From Poteriospumella lacustris (taxonomy: Eukaryota; Sar; Chrysophyceae; Chromulinales; Dinobryaceae), in the NCBI GenBank assembly GCA_008000375.1, contig SMOI01000214.1, positions 12,893 through 49,323 on the forward strand: 36,431 bases of DNA. The letters are read 5' to 3'. Shown piece by piece: positions 11,101 through 22,099 of the stretch (its first letter is position 1; each line of letters opens with the position of its first letter). A program made the translations under genes and the position numbers. The notes under the pieces were generated by a model. The model was not told the origin of the DNA. It saw nothing but the letters and a program-made list of their open reading frames with translations, and did not search any database.

Positions 11101-14100
11101 ACGCGGCGGACGACTGCAGCTTCTTGCTGCTGACGTAAATGTCGTATTCCGTGTGCAAGTTACGGATACGAGACACCAAATTCTCCATCGCTGCGGAACA
11201 TGATGCGAGTCGCATCGTGGTCGCTTTGGTCGCGGTCGCCAGAGATGCCGAGGTCGTGGCTTGAGTCCCAGTGTTCACACCCGTCGTACTACCGCTGGCA
11301 ACCGCCGTTGAGGATGTCTTCGACGTGACGATATCGATGTAGAAGTCGATGAAGGCTTTCACCTTGGCGATGTACGAATCAGGAGACACCGTTTGTTGGT
11401 GTTTCGTCAACAGAGACTCTGTTTTCGCCGTCACAAAGCCCTCCGGGTAGCAGCGATCGCAGACATCGTTGAATTCACTCACCAACGCCTTGATCGCATC
11501 GTCTATCACCGTTACCATCAATGTATCCGGCAAACGAACAAACAACACCCTCAACAGTTCCACACTTTCGTTGGCATCGGCATCTTCCGACACTAGAATA
11601 CGAATCAGTACCGAATGCAATTCCAAACGAACCATGCCACGGTCATAGGCACAGTAATGCAGGTCCTCTACCCAGTGCGTATCGACGCGGTTGTTGCAGA
11701 TGATGGAGACCAGCATCATCACATGGTTCTTATCGCGGATGTCAAAGGCTTCGATGCCATACTTCGCCGCAATGACCTTCAATCGATACGAACGCAGTGC
11801 TTCATGCAGCTTCTCCCCACGCGCATCGGTCAATTGCACACACAAATCACTCGCGCGCTCCACAATCTGAACACCCACCGATCCCATTCGCTTCAACAGC
11901 TTTTCCAATTGAGGGATTTGGAATAAGCGCAAGGCCGCCTCCGATGCTTGTTTGGCGTCTTCGATGCAGAGAGACACGTACACCAGCTTCTCGACGATGA
12001 CAAAGGTTTCGTCGTTTTCGTCTTCGTTTAAGATCGACGACTCAATCGTCGTTTGCAACCATTTCAACAGCAAATCATCTTTCACCAAACCCAGAGAATA
12101 CGCTAATTGTGGAATGGCTTCCGACGCCATCGGTTGCACATCTAAGGCTGTCGCGGAATCCAATCGTTCAAAGACGATGCCTTCAATGCCCGCCTCGTGC
12201 ACTTCTTCCAACGAGTACTCCACCCCAAATATCTCCTCGCAATGCACCACAATCTTAGTGGCGAACAGCAACGTTTGCAAATTGGTCCGTAAGTCTTTCC
12301 AGGTGGCCGTATCCACGGAACAGTCTTGTTCTTGGACCATACGCAACCCGTAGTCCAACAGGGTAATCGCTTCCTTGCCACGACGTTCAGCAACGATGGA
12401 CTCTGCTCGATGATACAACGATTCGACCGTTTGCATCTCTTGCAACTGCTGTTGATCACGATCAGACAGACGGTGATGGGCACGTTGCCATACGACGAAG
12501 CGAACGATGTGGTCGGCATGGACGCCCAACGGTGCCGAGGCAATGTGCAGCCCCTGTGCCGACACGTCCAACTTCGACAGAAGAAACAACACTTGGGCGA
12601 TTTTCCCTTGCGCGAGGAATTGCTCCAAGTGGAATGGAAGCTGATCAGGACTGATCGCGTCCATGGTGATGACCTCCGCCTCCGCAGGGAATTTGCCGCG
12701 GAACGCGTTGCCAATGGACACTTGATGGCGCCATTTCTTCACGACTTTGCGACTTTCGTCCGAGCCAACTTCAGAATCCGCCGCTGAAAGCAAGCGCTGA
12801 ACATGCGACAAATACACGTTGATATCAACGTTGGGTTCTTGTACAGCGGCGTAATCCAGTATGAAGGAAGACAGCAGAATATTCTCGGCCGGGAACTTTT
12901 GGCTCTTTAATGAATGAAAGCGCTCCTCGACCGAGAAGGCCTCCTGTGCAAAGACCGTTGCAAAGATGGCTTTCCCCAGTAAAATGGCAAAATTGCCGCT
13001 CCAAGGATCGGCAAGGGGGAGTTGTGAAGCTTTTGAAACCTGCAGCGACAGTTGCTGCGAAATGGTGCAAAAGATCTTTGAAAACTGACAGATGAACATG
13101 CCACCATTTTCCTGAATTTGGAGCCAGAAGGGAGCGCGCGTGAAAGAAGCCACGAATCGGCTGGCCACTTCCATGATCTCTCTTCCGTGGGGGACAATGA
13201 CTGTTGAAGATGCAGAGCTCAATATCGTGCAGGATAGTCGTGTTCCATCGTCGTCCAGCAACAACAGCTGCACGCTCGTAAAGCCTTCCGCCGATGATTC
13301 GTGGAACTTTATGCCCATGATACTTTTCAGAGTCGAAGAAACGAACACGGAGGAGATGACGGTCGATGTTAAGATGTCGTACACACCTAGACATCCACTT
13401 GCAGTGACGAAGTAGATTCGATCGTCACCCAAATGAAAGGTGCGAATTTTGCCAACAGCTTCAACAAATTGGTGAGATGCGCCAGCTTCCGTCTCTTCTT
13501 TTGATAAAGGAAAGAACATGAGGCGATCGGATTCTTCGTCGATCGCATATGCTCTGTTGTTTCCTGTCGATGTGACTGTGGAGTGAATGGATCGACACAG
13601 CGGTAATTGTAAATCTAACACCTCCACCTTCATGGACTTCAAAGCCGCACCAAGGGATGCCTTATCCTCATGATTGCATGTTGACAATGCGTCTATGTCG
13701 ATTTGCTTCAAAACGTAGCATTTTCCGCTTTCATAAACGACGGCCAAACATTGCAGTGTCGATCCCGATGGGGTGAAGAAGGTGATGCCCATTACCCCTT
13801 CGCTTGCGACCTTTCTAGACAGTAAAATTGTTCCATCGTTTCGGAGAAGATGAACTGTTCCATCAGCGTCGACGGCGGCTAAACAATTGTCCGAATCGTC
13901 CCACGCAGCAATGATGATATCGCTGTCAAATTCAACTTCACACGTAACATCCATTCCAGCTTCACCATCGTTGCTTCCAACAATAATAAGAAGCTTTTCA
14001 ATCGTAATCGCAGCGTCATTTCCCCCATGTGATGCAAAGACTAATGGGCTACTGGATGTTGGGTTGTCGAGGTGAACGACTTGTTCCCCGGAAGGGAACA

Positions 14101-14215
14101 AGCTCAACAACGAGAACGCTGTTTGTGAAAATGCTTGTGAGGCCATTTCCACTGCTCCCGCTTGTAAACCTAGTGACGGGATGGATTGTGAAGGAAGACA
14201 CATTGATGCATCCAT
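5587..14215 (-). CDS. KNTC1: KNTC1/Rod-like kinetochore protein (RZZ complex), about 2,828 aa
   Basis: Exons on the minus strand are 14215-10862, 10799-5800 and 5719-5587. The introns are GTAGGC...TGTAG (62 nt, phase 0) and GTAAGT...TTCTAG (80 nt, phase 2), and each junction keeps the frame. The first ~400 residues have beta-propeller-like strands (AAWDDSDNCLAAVDADGTVH). The remainder is a long alpha-solenoid. In exon 2, a stretch running from HAKWWHLLSSIGLKIDMKAF to LDLTLDYCRSFDVHPEYASL matches what I know of the Rod C-terminal region (W..LL..LGI, then L.YC..F). Rod works with Zw10 and Zwilch at kinetochores to recruit dynein and spindle-checkpoint proteins. Human KNTC1 has 2,209 aa. The extra length here includes low-complexity inserts: poly-Ala near 8131-8162, Gly/Ser/Asn tracts near 7950-8010, an acidic run near 9240-9290, and about 11 Gln at 6138-6170. 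Exon 3 ends in eight Gln. An alternative start is the Met at 14146. The related NBAS family is the main alternative. Confidence 0.62.
6138..6170 (-). repeat. In-frame poly-glutamine tract in the KNTC1-like gene
   Basis: Mixed CAG/CAA codons on the minus strand encode about 11 Gln near the C-terminal third. The codon mixture suggests selection on the peptide or an old repeat more than fresh slippage. Confidence 0.75.
8131..8162 (-). repeat. In-frame (GCA/GCT)n poly-alanine tract in the KNTC1-like gene
   Basis: A nearly pure GCA trinucleotide run on the plus strand. On the coding minus strand it is read as alanine codons, giving about 14 consecutive Ala. It interrupts the solenoid region and is probably a length-variable insertion. 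Confidence 0.75.
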
Positions 14216-14531
14216 TCGATCCCACGACAGCCATAATCTCAACTTCACGAACCAAGCCAAGGAAGGGAACCCAGAACGTTGGCTCGCTGGATGGGGAGGA
14301 AGGTTCAAAAACAATGCAATAACGGACTTCCCTTCTTTTGCTTTTACGTATTTTCACAGATCGAGTCAAGTGCCATTTTTTCGAAACGCATCGATTTCGC
14401 CACGCCCATCATCCATCCATCCATTTGGCCAGCAAACCAAACACAATCGTATCGAAAACACCATCTATAAAGGAGGCGATACACCTATTCTATTTTGTTT
14501 TCTAATCTTCATAATCAAAGAAATTTTTGCA
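14216..14531. promoter_or_regulatory. Divergent promoter region, KNTC1-like (-) and RRP8 (+)
   Basis: 316 bp separate the two start codons. TATAAAG at 14466-14472 lies 60 bp before the RRP8 ATG and is a plausible TATA box. A short CATC/ATCC repeat lies at about 14407-14425. The RRP8 frame is open upstream to 14181, but that part overlaps the KNTC1-like start and lacks RRP8 similarity. Confidence 0.5.
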
Positions 14532-15419
14532 ATGTTTCAAGAAGGGAAAGGAAAAAAGAATAAGGGCGGCAAGAATAAGGGAGAAAAATCCCGTGATCAC
14601 GGTATCAAGAAGAAAATGCACAGCGGGCCAAAGCCTAATGGAGGGAAACCAAATCAACAGGGCAGTAAAAAATCATCCGCAAATAATCAACAAAAGCCCG
14701 CGGGCCAGAAGCCTAAGGCTGGCGGTCTGTCACAACTGTCGTCACTTCAGGAGCAGTTCAAGCGAAAGCTTGAAGGCGCACGATTTCGCTCAATTAACGA
14801 GGAACTGTATTCGACTTCTAGCGAATCTGCTTTCCAAGATTTCCAGCAGAACCCTGAGAAATTCGATATATATCATCGTGGATACAGAGAACAAGCAGCT
14901 GTGTGGCCTGTCAATCCCCTCGATGGAATTATCAATTGGATCCGACGGTCGTATCGCACGGCGGTTGTTGCTGACATGGGCTGCGGAGATGCTCGCTTAT
15001 CTGAAACTCTCACGCAAAGCGATAAGTTTACTGTTCACTCCTTTGATTTAGTTTCCGTCAACCCCCGCGTCACAGCGTGCAACATTGCTCACACGCCCTT
15101 GGAAAGTGAAACAGTGGATGTTGCTGTGTTCTGTCTGTCTCTTATGGGTGTTGATTGTCATGACTTTATTCGAGAGGCCCACCGAATTTTAAAACCTGGA
15201 GGGGTGGTGAAAATCGTGGAAGTTCGTAGCAGATTTGAAGGAAATCATAATCAAGAGCGTTTCCGTGATTACTTGCAAGCATGTGGCTTTGAGATAAGGG
15301 CCATGGATACAATGGGAGAGAACAAAATGTTCTTTGATGTAGAATGTGTGAAAGTTGGCGATTGTCCAAAAGTTCGACCGCTTTTTGCATTGAAGGCATG
15401 TCAGTACAAGAAACGATAA
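14532..15419 (+). CDS. RRP8: RRP8 / nucleomethylin-type rRNA-processing methyltransferase (295 aa)
   Basis: RRP8 is a nucleolar SAM-dependent methyltransferase that makes m1A in large-subunit rRNA and supports ribosome assembly. The ATG at 14532 is preferred because a Lys/Gly-rich nucleolar-type tail (GKGKKNKGGKNKGEKSRDHG) begins there. The catalytic domain is highly recognisable: FDIYHRGYREQAAVWPVNPL (about 111-130), SAM-binding motif I VVADMGCGDARL (about 145-156), FDL (about 171), VAVFCLSLMG (about 197-206), EAHRILKPGG and VEVRSRF. Length is typical of a compact form; human RRP8 is longer only in its N-terminal tail. No intron is seen. It is transcribed away from the KNTC1-like gene, and its stop is only 54 bp from that of the convergent ZIP4-like gene. 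Confidence 0.95.
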   Translation: MFQEGKGKKNKGGKNKGEKSRDHGIKKKMHSGPKPNGGKPNQQGSKKSSANNQQKPAGQKPKAGGLSQLSSLQEQFKRKLEGARFRSINEELYSTSSESAFQDFQQNPEKFDIYHRGYREQAAVWPVNPLDGIINWIRRSYRTAVVADMGCGDARLSETLTQSDKFTVHSFDLVSVNPRVTACNIAHTPLESETVDVAVFCLSLMGVDCHDFIREAHRILKPGGVVKIVEVRSRFEGNHNQERFRDYLQACGFEIRAMDTMGENKMFFDVECVKVGDCPKVRPLFALKACQYKKR

Positions 15420-15473
15420 GCGGTTGTAAGTCAAAGACATGTAAATATTGTGGAAGCGTAATGGTTCGGTGGA

Positions 15474-18400
15474 TTAAGCTGGAGGAGCGAAATCTTCGGA
15501 TTTCAGAGGACCAAGTCGGTCTGGAGTTCTTGGTAGATCGTGTTCAACCCTTGGTCGCTTCCGAGAGCTTTCCATATCTGCATCTTCAGTTTGTTCGATT
15601 GACTGAACAGTCTCCATGATTACAACATTTTGGTTTTCTTCCAAATCCAGTATGGCTTTCTCCAGTGTCTAAATTGTCAGGCATGCTCAGAAATGGCCTC
15701 ATGAAGGGTTACAACAAATTCTCTTACCTTCATTCTAGTCATCCATTCGTCTCTTCGTCCCTTCGTAATGAATGGAATCATGCCCATAGCCAGCGAATTG
15801 AATTTTACCGCCATATCACCTTGACCCAACTCATGCAAAGACATCGCCGCATTATATGCGTTGGCCGCGATGTAATCAACGTCTTCCGTGGGTATGACTT
15901 GTGCATTCAATGGATTTTCGAGCAGCTTCGCAAATTGTTCCACTCTTCGTAAAGCTGCTGCTCTCGTCGGGCTTAATTGCAGTTCTTTGGAGAGTACGTA
16001 ACCAAGGGCACTCTTCACTGGTGTCGATTGAAGACACACCGCTTCAGCTATACTGAGCAACTTTCGGAATGATTCGGTGGAGACATTTTGTGACGATGCG
16101 AACAAGTCAATGCAGGTCTTCATGTGTTCGATGTCTAGTGTGGACAGATGAGGGAGAATTTTTGCCACAAATTCTTCACTTTGCCCGATATCCCCTGACC
16201 TACAGAAGCTGCTTAATTCCATTACGGTCGCAATGGAGAACAGTTTGATATCCGTTGGGTCGTCGAATTCCAGCTGGTTGTACAACGCTCTTTGTGCTTT
16301 CTCTGCCAAGTTTCTGATTCGGGAATGAATTGCAAGGAATTCTCCCTCGTGCTCGTCATTGAAAGCTCGCCCTGATATAAATTCGTCGAATTCCTTTGGC
16401 TCTGGAGCAATCAAAGCTGCTGCATCAAGCAAAGCTGAAGCTGCTGTCACCATACAACGTGCTTCACTTTGTTTCATGATTGAGTCGTTGAACAATGGCA
16501 GCAATTGATACAGCTCGGTTGAATGTTCGAGGATGCTGGAACTTGCGAGCAAGACCTCTTTCTTCTTCATCCCTGACTTACCTTGTTTGGCAGCAAGGGT
16601 CATGAAATACCCTAGAGAAGAAACGATATCTGCAACTTCTATGAGAATTTTTTCATCCCCCATAATCTCCTGAAAACGGTCATGGTCGTATACCGTGCTT
16701 CCTTTTTCAACAAGCGACACAGCCATGTCGGCGATTGAGAGGAGTTGGTCCCGGAATGACGAAAGTCTAAAAGAATCGCACTTGATTGCCTCTGCTACTG
16801 TTTCTGCGTCGATGCAGATGCCCTTTTCACTGGACGTACACTTCAGGTGTGTGCTCAGAAATGTCCCAAAGAACATTTTGGCTAAGTTTAAGATGGGGAT
16901 CTTCAACGTGGTTCTGTCCACTTTGCCAAGCCCTTCATCCAGACAAAGTTCAAGCAAATACTTTATCAGATACGATGTGACACCATCCTGACGCCGTCCA
17001 GTCACTTTCACCAATTGTGACCCATTGACAATGCTCAGACAAGCCATAATTTGGTCGATTTTATCTTCAACGATTGTTGACGCGTTTGTGGACTTCTTTT
17101 CCATTTTACTTTGTTGAACTCGAAGCTTGTGTACCGTGTCTTCTTCTGTGATATCATCCACAACCAGCAGTGTTTGGAAGTACATCAGAATAGTGTGATG
17201 AGTTGTAGTTTTGGAAACTGTTTGAAAGGCGAACTCCATAGCCTCAACATTTTGTTGGAGCTTCAGCAGAGCTTCAATCTTCGACACTGCCACTCCCGCA
17301 TATTGCAGTTCTTGCGACTTATCACGTAACAAATACGGAAGCAGAAGGTCGGTCCATTGATGAACTTGTATCCACATTGATTTGCTTTTGAATGCAGCAA
17401 TTTGGCTGCAAATTAGAGTCGCCAGCTTCTCTCCTTCTTCGGGCATGAGCTTCATTTCTCCCTGGGATACTGCGGCAAAAATTCTAACAACAAGATGACG
17501 TCCTTTTTCTTCCAAAAGTGTGTCACCTAAAAATATGACGTTAAGAAATGGCGACCATGACAGTTTCTTAGTTCTTGGCACCATTACCTGGTTGATTCAT
17601 CAGCAGCCTCAAAATTGTTTGAAGATGGCTTATTCTCATTGCCGATATTTCTTCCTCACTATGTGTGTCAGTGAAACCCGATTTATGAGCTATGAGGTCT
17701 TAATGGTAAAAGCCGCGTCAACTTACCTCAAATGACGGCTGGAAAGCATTTTAAAGATCTCGCCGATCTTCACAGGAAGTCCTTGCAATGTCTCCGACAC
17801 GCTGCTAAAATATTGGTTAATCGCACTGAGGACCGTTTTGAAAGGTGCCGTAGGCGCTTTGATGAGAAGCTTCAGCTGCTCTTCTGCTTTGTCTATTGCC
17901 CGGTCTTTGATGTGAAGAATAACTTTGGCATACAGAATGGAATGTATTAGTCGCATGTCTGACGTCTTTTGCACATTGTCAGCGCAGTTCAGTGCTGCCC
18001 AAGCTTTAGTTCGGTCTCTACAGTTAATTTGGAAAGTCGCTCGTAAGTACATACGCGGAATGGTCGAACTATGTACTCCGTTCCCTTACTCGTTGATGAG
18101 AAATATGTATGCCATGGATAAATAGCACCTTAGTTTGAGCGCACTCGCCATCTGTAGTCGCTTTTGCTCAGATTCGTTACTTGCAGAATGTGGCTTATCC
18201 GCCATCAAATCATGACTGTTCAGAATTTCAACGCATTTGTCAAAGATGCTTATGGACGACTGCTGGAATTCCTTTTTCCCGCTCAGCTTGGACGCGATAT
18301 CTGCCAGAGACTCGGCCAGTGTCAATCGGTTTTTCGTGCTCACGTAGGGAAGAAGCTCAAAGCATGATTGCAAATATTGCTTGATGCTCTTGATTGATTC

Positions 18401-18997
18401 AGTATCCAAGTTGACCAATTTGAGTATTTGCAAATGGCAGAAGAATACCGCCAATTTCAGATCCTGCACTTCCAGCGGAGGGAGCTGGTCAATGTATGGT
18501 GCACTCTCAATGGTACTCCATAAATTGATCGCAACTTCAAAGCAGTCTAAAGCTTTCTCATGCAAGTTAATGTGAAACATTTCCTCGCCAGCTTTGCGAA
18601 GAAGTTTGATGACAATTATGGAAACTTTGTCGTGCCTCTCGCTCAAGGTAGCGAAAGCCCACGCGCAAGCGGCCTTAAGTATTGCGCGTGTCTCTATCAA
18701 GCTACTCGGAAGATTACGGATTTTGTTATGGAGACGAATTGATAACTCAAGTAGATTTCGCTTCGACCCATCAGATATTTTTTCCAAGAGTTTCCCAATG
18801 CCATCACCGTGGTGAAAGTAGCTATACAAACGATAGGAATCAGCTTTCGTCTGTTCAAGTTCTTCCTCAGACGCTCTGGAAAGCCCACCACGAAGCATAA
18901 CTTCACTATTGGTTATAATTCGATTTATCGTTTCAATAAGGTCCACTCGAATGGTGTCAACACCATCGTCGAATCGATCGTCGGTGTAGGTGGCCAT
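15474..18997 (-). CDS. ZIP4/SPO22/TEX11-like meiotic TPR protein, five exons (1,087 aa)
   Basis: Exons are 18997-18090, 18017-17727, 17658-17588, 17526-15728 and 15668-15474. The introns are 72, 68, 61 and 59 nt, all GT-AG with GTAAGN or GTAATG donors. All phases close, giving 3,264 nt. Exon 3 is a 71-nt microexon encoding SEEEISAMRISHLQTILRLL and the next few residues. The product is all-helical with TPR-like units, for example LLRKAGEEMFHINLHEKALD in the N-terminal half and YIAANAYNAAMSLHELGQGD near the C-terminus. That pattern and the length fit the SPO22/ZIP4/TEX11 family (about 940 aa), a scaffold of the ZMM group that promotes meiotic crossovers and synapsis. The C-terminal exon adds a basic SRKRPR motif that may be a nuclear localisation signal. 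Family assignment is by eye. Another TPR scaffold, such as an anaphase-promoting or COP9-type subunit, is the alternative. Confidence 0.6.
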
Positions 18998-19170
18998 CGT
19001 CGGTTCTCGTTGACTTGTCGGAGCAAAAGCAATGTGATTTTCGATTACCACCAATGAGGTTTTCTTTGTATCTCTATTTTCTTTTGAATACAAAAGGTGA
19101 TCAAGGACATGAAGAGTCTGCCAGGCGACGTTTTGGAAGGGACGTGCCCTAATCCCTCCGTCTTCTTCAA

Positions 19171-19286
19171 CGGATCAGTGCAGAGGACTGTTTGACTTCA
19201 AGAAATATTATCCGGAGCGTCATGGTGGCTCAATGTCCAACTCTTCATTTGTGATATATACTCAAAATGCCTGGACATTGATTTAA
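19171..19286 (+). pseudogene. Possible coding remnant (about 38 codons)
   Basis: One plus-strand frame reads DQCRGLFDFKKYYPERHGGS and continues for about 17 residues to NAWTLI and a TAA at 19284-19286. The composition looks protein-like, but the frame is closed upstream (TAA near 19150) and has no start. It could be the broken 3' end of a lost gene, a terminal exon of an unseen gene, or chance. I do not recognise it. Confidence 0.2.
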
Positions 19287-19301
19287 GATTCGTGGCCCAA
19301 C

Positions 19302-19442
19302 GCTTAAGAGTTCAAACAAGAACGTAGTTTTTTAAGTGCTCGTTTCGCAATTTTATCGGCCTAAATTTAGATCTATCAATAGGACACTTACTTAAGCGGT
19401 GTATTTTTGAAATTGAATTTTGGCGACGGGAAGTTTGGCGCA
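19302..19442 (+). repeat. Dispersed upstream module, copy B, with E2F-like sites
   Basis: Second copy of the module at 2320-2467. It carries TTTTGGCG at 19418-19425 and TTTGGCGC at 19434-19441, and CTTAAG twice. It ends 134 bp before the ATG of the 548-aa gene, and its upstream edge is about 305 bp from the divergent ZIP4-like start. The same TATA-like AGTTATAAAT follows about 50 bp downstream, as in copy A. No target-site duplication or terminal inverted repeat typical of a transposon was found. Confidence 0.8.
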
Positions 19443-19575
19443 AGGAACGACGATGCAGCCGTCGACGTTTGAATTGGAGCAGGATACGACAGTTATAAAT
19501 TCCTCAAAGCTGGAAAAGCTGTCCAACATCTTGCTTAGTTATTGCTGATCACATCTTCAGTGGAAGTGGATTATC

Positions 19576-21364
19576 ATGAGTGGTTCTAACGACGAAGAGC
19601 CGCGGCTATTCGAAGAGCTCACCCCTTTAAGCCTATCGCTAGTTTCAGCCCTGTTCAATGATATGGAGATCTCAGACCTTCATCCTTCCGTTAAAACCAA
19701 AATTTCACGTGCTATTATCAGCGTTACTGACGATTTTGTGTCTACACTGATCGTTGTATGCGGATATGCGATGAAATTAGATGTTGGTTTGGAAGAAGTG
19801 CTCTACGCGACGAAGTGCCTTTGGAGGAAAGCTCAGCTTCGCTTTGATATCCTTGGTGAGGAAACAATGGGTGAAGAGTTCTACTTAGGCCACAGCATCG
19901 AAGATGCTTCTGAAAGTGACGACGACAATGACAGTGATTATTTGGAAGACGCAGAGAATGTGGATGATGATGAATCTGTGGCCTCCGAGTCTTCCTCAGC
20001 TTCAGGGGCTGACCGTGAATCAGTATGTGACGAAGATGACTTTTCAACTATCGACAGTGAGCTCAATGTTGACGTTTCCTTCGAAAGTGACGACCACGTT
20101 CACAGCTCTGAAGACGCGCGCCCAACTCAAACAGATTTCGTGTCTCAATTCATCGTATATTTCAACCGCATTTCACAATCAAAATTCAAGACTGAGTTTT
20201 CTCTCCGAAGACCTGCTGCATCTGCCTTTGCTGGATTCTTATCGAAACAAGTGAAGCTGTCTCTAGAGAGCAACAGCGACAGGTAATTTGCTTCTTCTGC
20301 GCATCGATATACCTAACGTTGTCAGCATCGGGGGTTTAACGTTGACATTCCGATCTCTTTAGTTTCTTTATTCGTGCGGGATTTCCAGCTTTTGGTATAA
20401 TGAACTCCCTCTATTGCACCCAGGAGCAATGCTCTCAGCTGAAAAACGCGCAGGCAGTACAATCACAGTTGATTCTGCCAGCCGTTGAAGGCCATCGCAC
20501 ACAGCGCCTACCGCCGTCTATTACGGTAAGTCCTTGAGGATACCATCAATTCAGCTTATGATCCCTGATGATGTTTCTTTCATGCAGTCGGTAGTGCGGA
20601 ATCTCAATGCAGATAATTACATGGCACAATCCCGTGGCAGCGCCGATAGTCGACAGGACAACATCGAAAACGTGATGCCCCCAAGACTTGCCACCCCAAG
20701 TCACACCAAAGGAACACTCGACGAAGGGCTGAATCGATTTTCTACATCAAGATTCAGCGAAGATGAGCCGGAAATCATCGAAACCTTGAAGACCGCGCTC
20801 AAGTCGGAACGAGAGAGCAATTTCTATTTGCGACTGCGGCACGAGGAGTTGAAACTTGTCTTAGCTCGTCTCAACACGCTCGTTTATGGAGACGATGCAG
20901 TGAGTACACAGCAGAATTCTGCGTTTTCGACGACAGCAAAGGCACGCCCAAGTGACCCGTATGATTCTGAAGACACCGAGTACGAGTACGGTAAACCTGA
21001 AGAAGGCTCAGCTCTCCGCGACTCGTTACAACCCAGCTCCTCCTCAGCCTTCGCCAATACATCCTTCTCTCCGCCGCCGCAATTGCTGAAAAAGTCATTG
21101 AAACGGTCGCACCTAGAAACAGTGGCCGAGCAAGGTGTATCTTCTTCCCATTCAGAGATCGATGCAAAGTCGTTGCGCTACTCGTACGATTACGAAGAAG
21201 GTCCCGAAGGAGTCATCGGCGATCTGCGTCATCCATCCATTCAGCAACAACAGGCCGTCAACGATGAAAACCCGCCAGCTGGAAAACGTGTGCGACGTAG
21301 CTCGTCACTTTCCACCCGTCAACAGGGCCCCCATACCCCAACTCTCTTCGATCGCCACTTGTAA
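19576..21364 (+). CDS. Unknown acidic, coiled-coil protein, three exons (548 aa)
   Basis: Exons are 19576-20282, 20363-20525 and 20588-21364. The introns are GTAATT...TTTAG (80 nt, phase 2) and GTAAGT...TGCAG (62 nt, phase 0). All three segments keep one frame. The N-terminal ~90 residues are helical (ISRAIISVTDDFVSTLIVVC then LDVGLEEVLYATKCLW) and faintly recall a cyclin-box or histone-fold pattern, though I would not rely on either. Residues about 105-170 are strongly acidic (Asp/Glu/Ser). A charged helix near IIETLKTALKSERESNFYLR may form a coiled coil. The C-terminus is low-complexity with a basic GKRVRRSSSL motif that could direct nuclear import. The upstream E2F-like module suggests cell-cycle-linked expression, an inference. 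Function unknown. Confidence 0.7.
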
Positions 21365-22099
21365 CGACGCTGTGATCAGCATTGCTCCCACTCTCCAGAA
21401 TCGCTTGGGTCTTTTTGGCTTTCTTACTCGTTCTCCTTCTTTCTCTTTCTACTTTCTTTTTTGTTTTTCTCGCTCGCGTCTGTAGTTGGCGTAGTATCAT
21501 TCCATGTTTAATAGTGCTTGATAGGACTGCAAATGCTATTTGCCTTTTCTTTTTCGCTTCTTTTTCTTTTTCTTGTTTGTTTCTCTGTGCGTGTGAATAT
21601 CTGGAGTTGACCTGACTCCTGTCCACAACTTGTCTCGGGAGCCTCTCTGTTTGCGTTGCGGAACAGAGGAATAGGCTAGGCAAGCCCGTCTTGTTGTTCG
21701 ACATTTGAAGTTTGAGTCTTGCAATTGCAATGGACGAAGCATACGCCGCCGTGTGCTTCTCGTCTCTTCTTTTTTGTTTCTATTCGTTTCCCTTCTCTTT
21801 GTTTCGGTCGCTGCAATGCAGCTACACTTTCGCTGCTGTTTTTGCACCTTACTTTTTTCGTGTAAATTGACCGCTCCACGTGCAGTCCACGTCGTCCCCT
21901 GCTTTACATATACCTACATAATCACACGCGTCTCCATTGTCGCACTCTCTCTGTGCTTCGCATACATATCTCACCTTGCTGTACCTCTCTCCACTGTAAA
22001 ACTAACCACCTCACCCCCCCCCCCTCGCACACACACACATAAACACATAACAGACAACATTAAGAGACTAGTTACCGACGAATCGAAAACAGTAAGAGT
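21365..22099. other. Convergent intergenic region, pyrimidine-rich
   Basis: 735 bp between convergent stops. The plus strand is strongly T/C-rich from about 21390 to 22030. It includes an 11-C run at 22014-22024 followed by a CA-rich tract near 22028-22045. Open frames here are compositionally biased (runs of Ser/Phe/Leu or Lys/Arg) and I do not accept them as genes. Confidence 0.5.

Larger units (their letters stand above)
18998..19575. promoter_or_regulatory. Divergent intergenic region, ZIP4-like (-) and unknown gene (+)
   Basis: 578 bp between divergent start codons. It holds repeat copy B (19302-19442), AGTTATAAAT at 19491-19500 (identical to the element before the Fic gene), and a coding-like stretch at 19171-19286 that ends in TAA and has no acceptable start. 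The E2F-like sites could in principle serve both flanking genes. Confidence 0.5.

Noticed and set aside
14181-14531. N-terminal extension of the RRP8 frame
   Set aside because: It overlaps the start of the divergent KNTC1-like gene and a TATA box, and RRP8 similarity and the Lys-rich tail begin only at 14532.
18029-18089. Alternative acceptors for ZIP4-like intron 1 giving 21-60 nt introns
   Set aside because: The GTAAGG donor at 18089 with CTGTAG at 18018 gives 72 nt, keeps phase and reads cleanly through LINEDRTKAWAALN. The others use weak donors or are too short.
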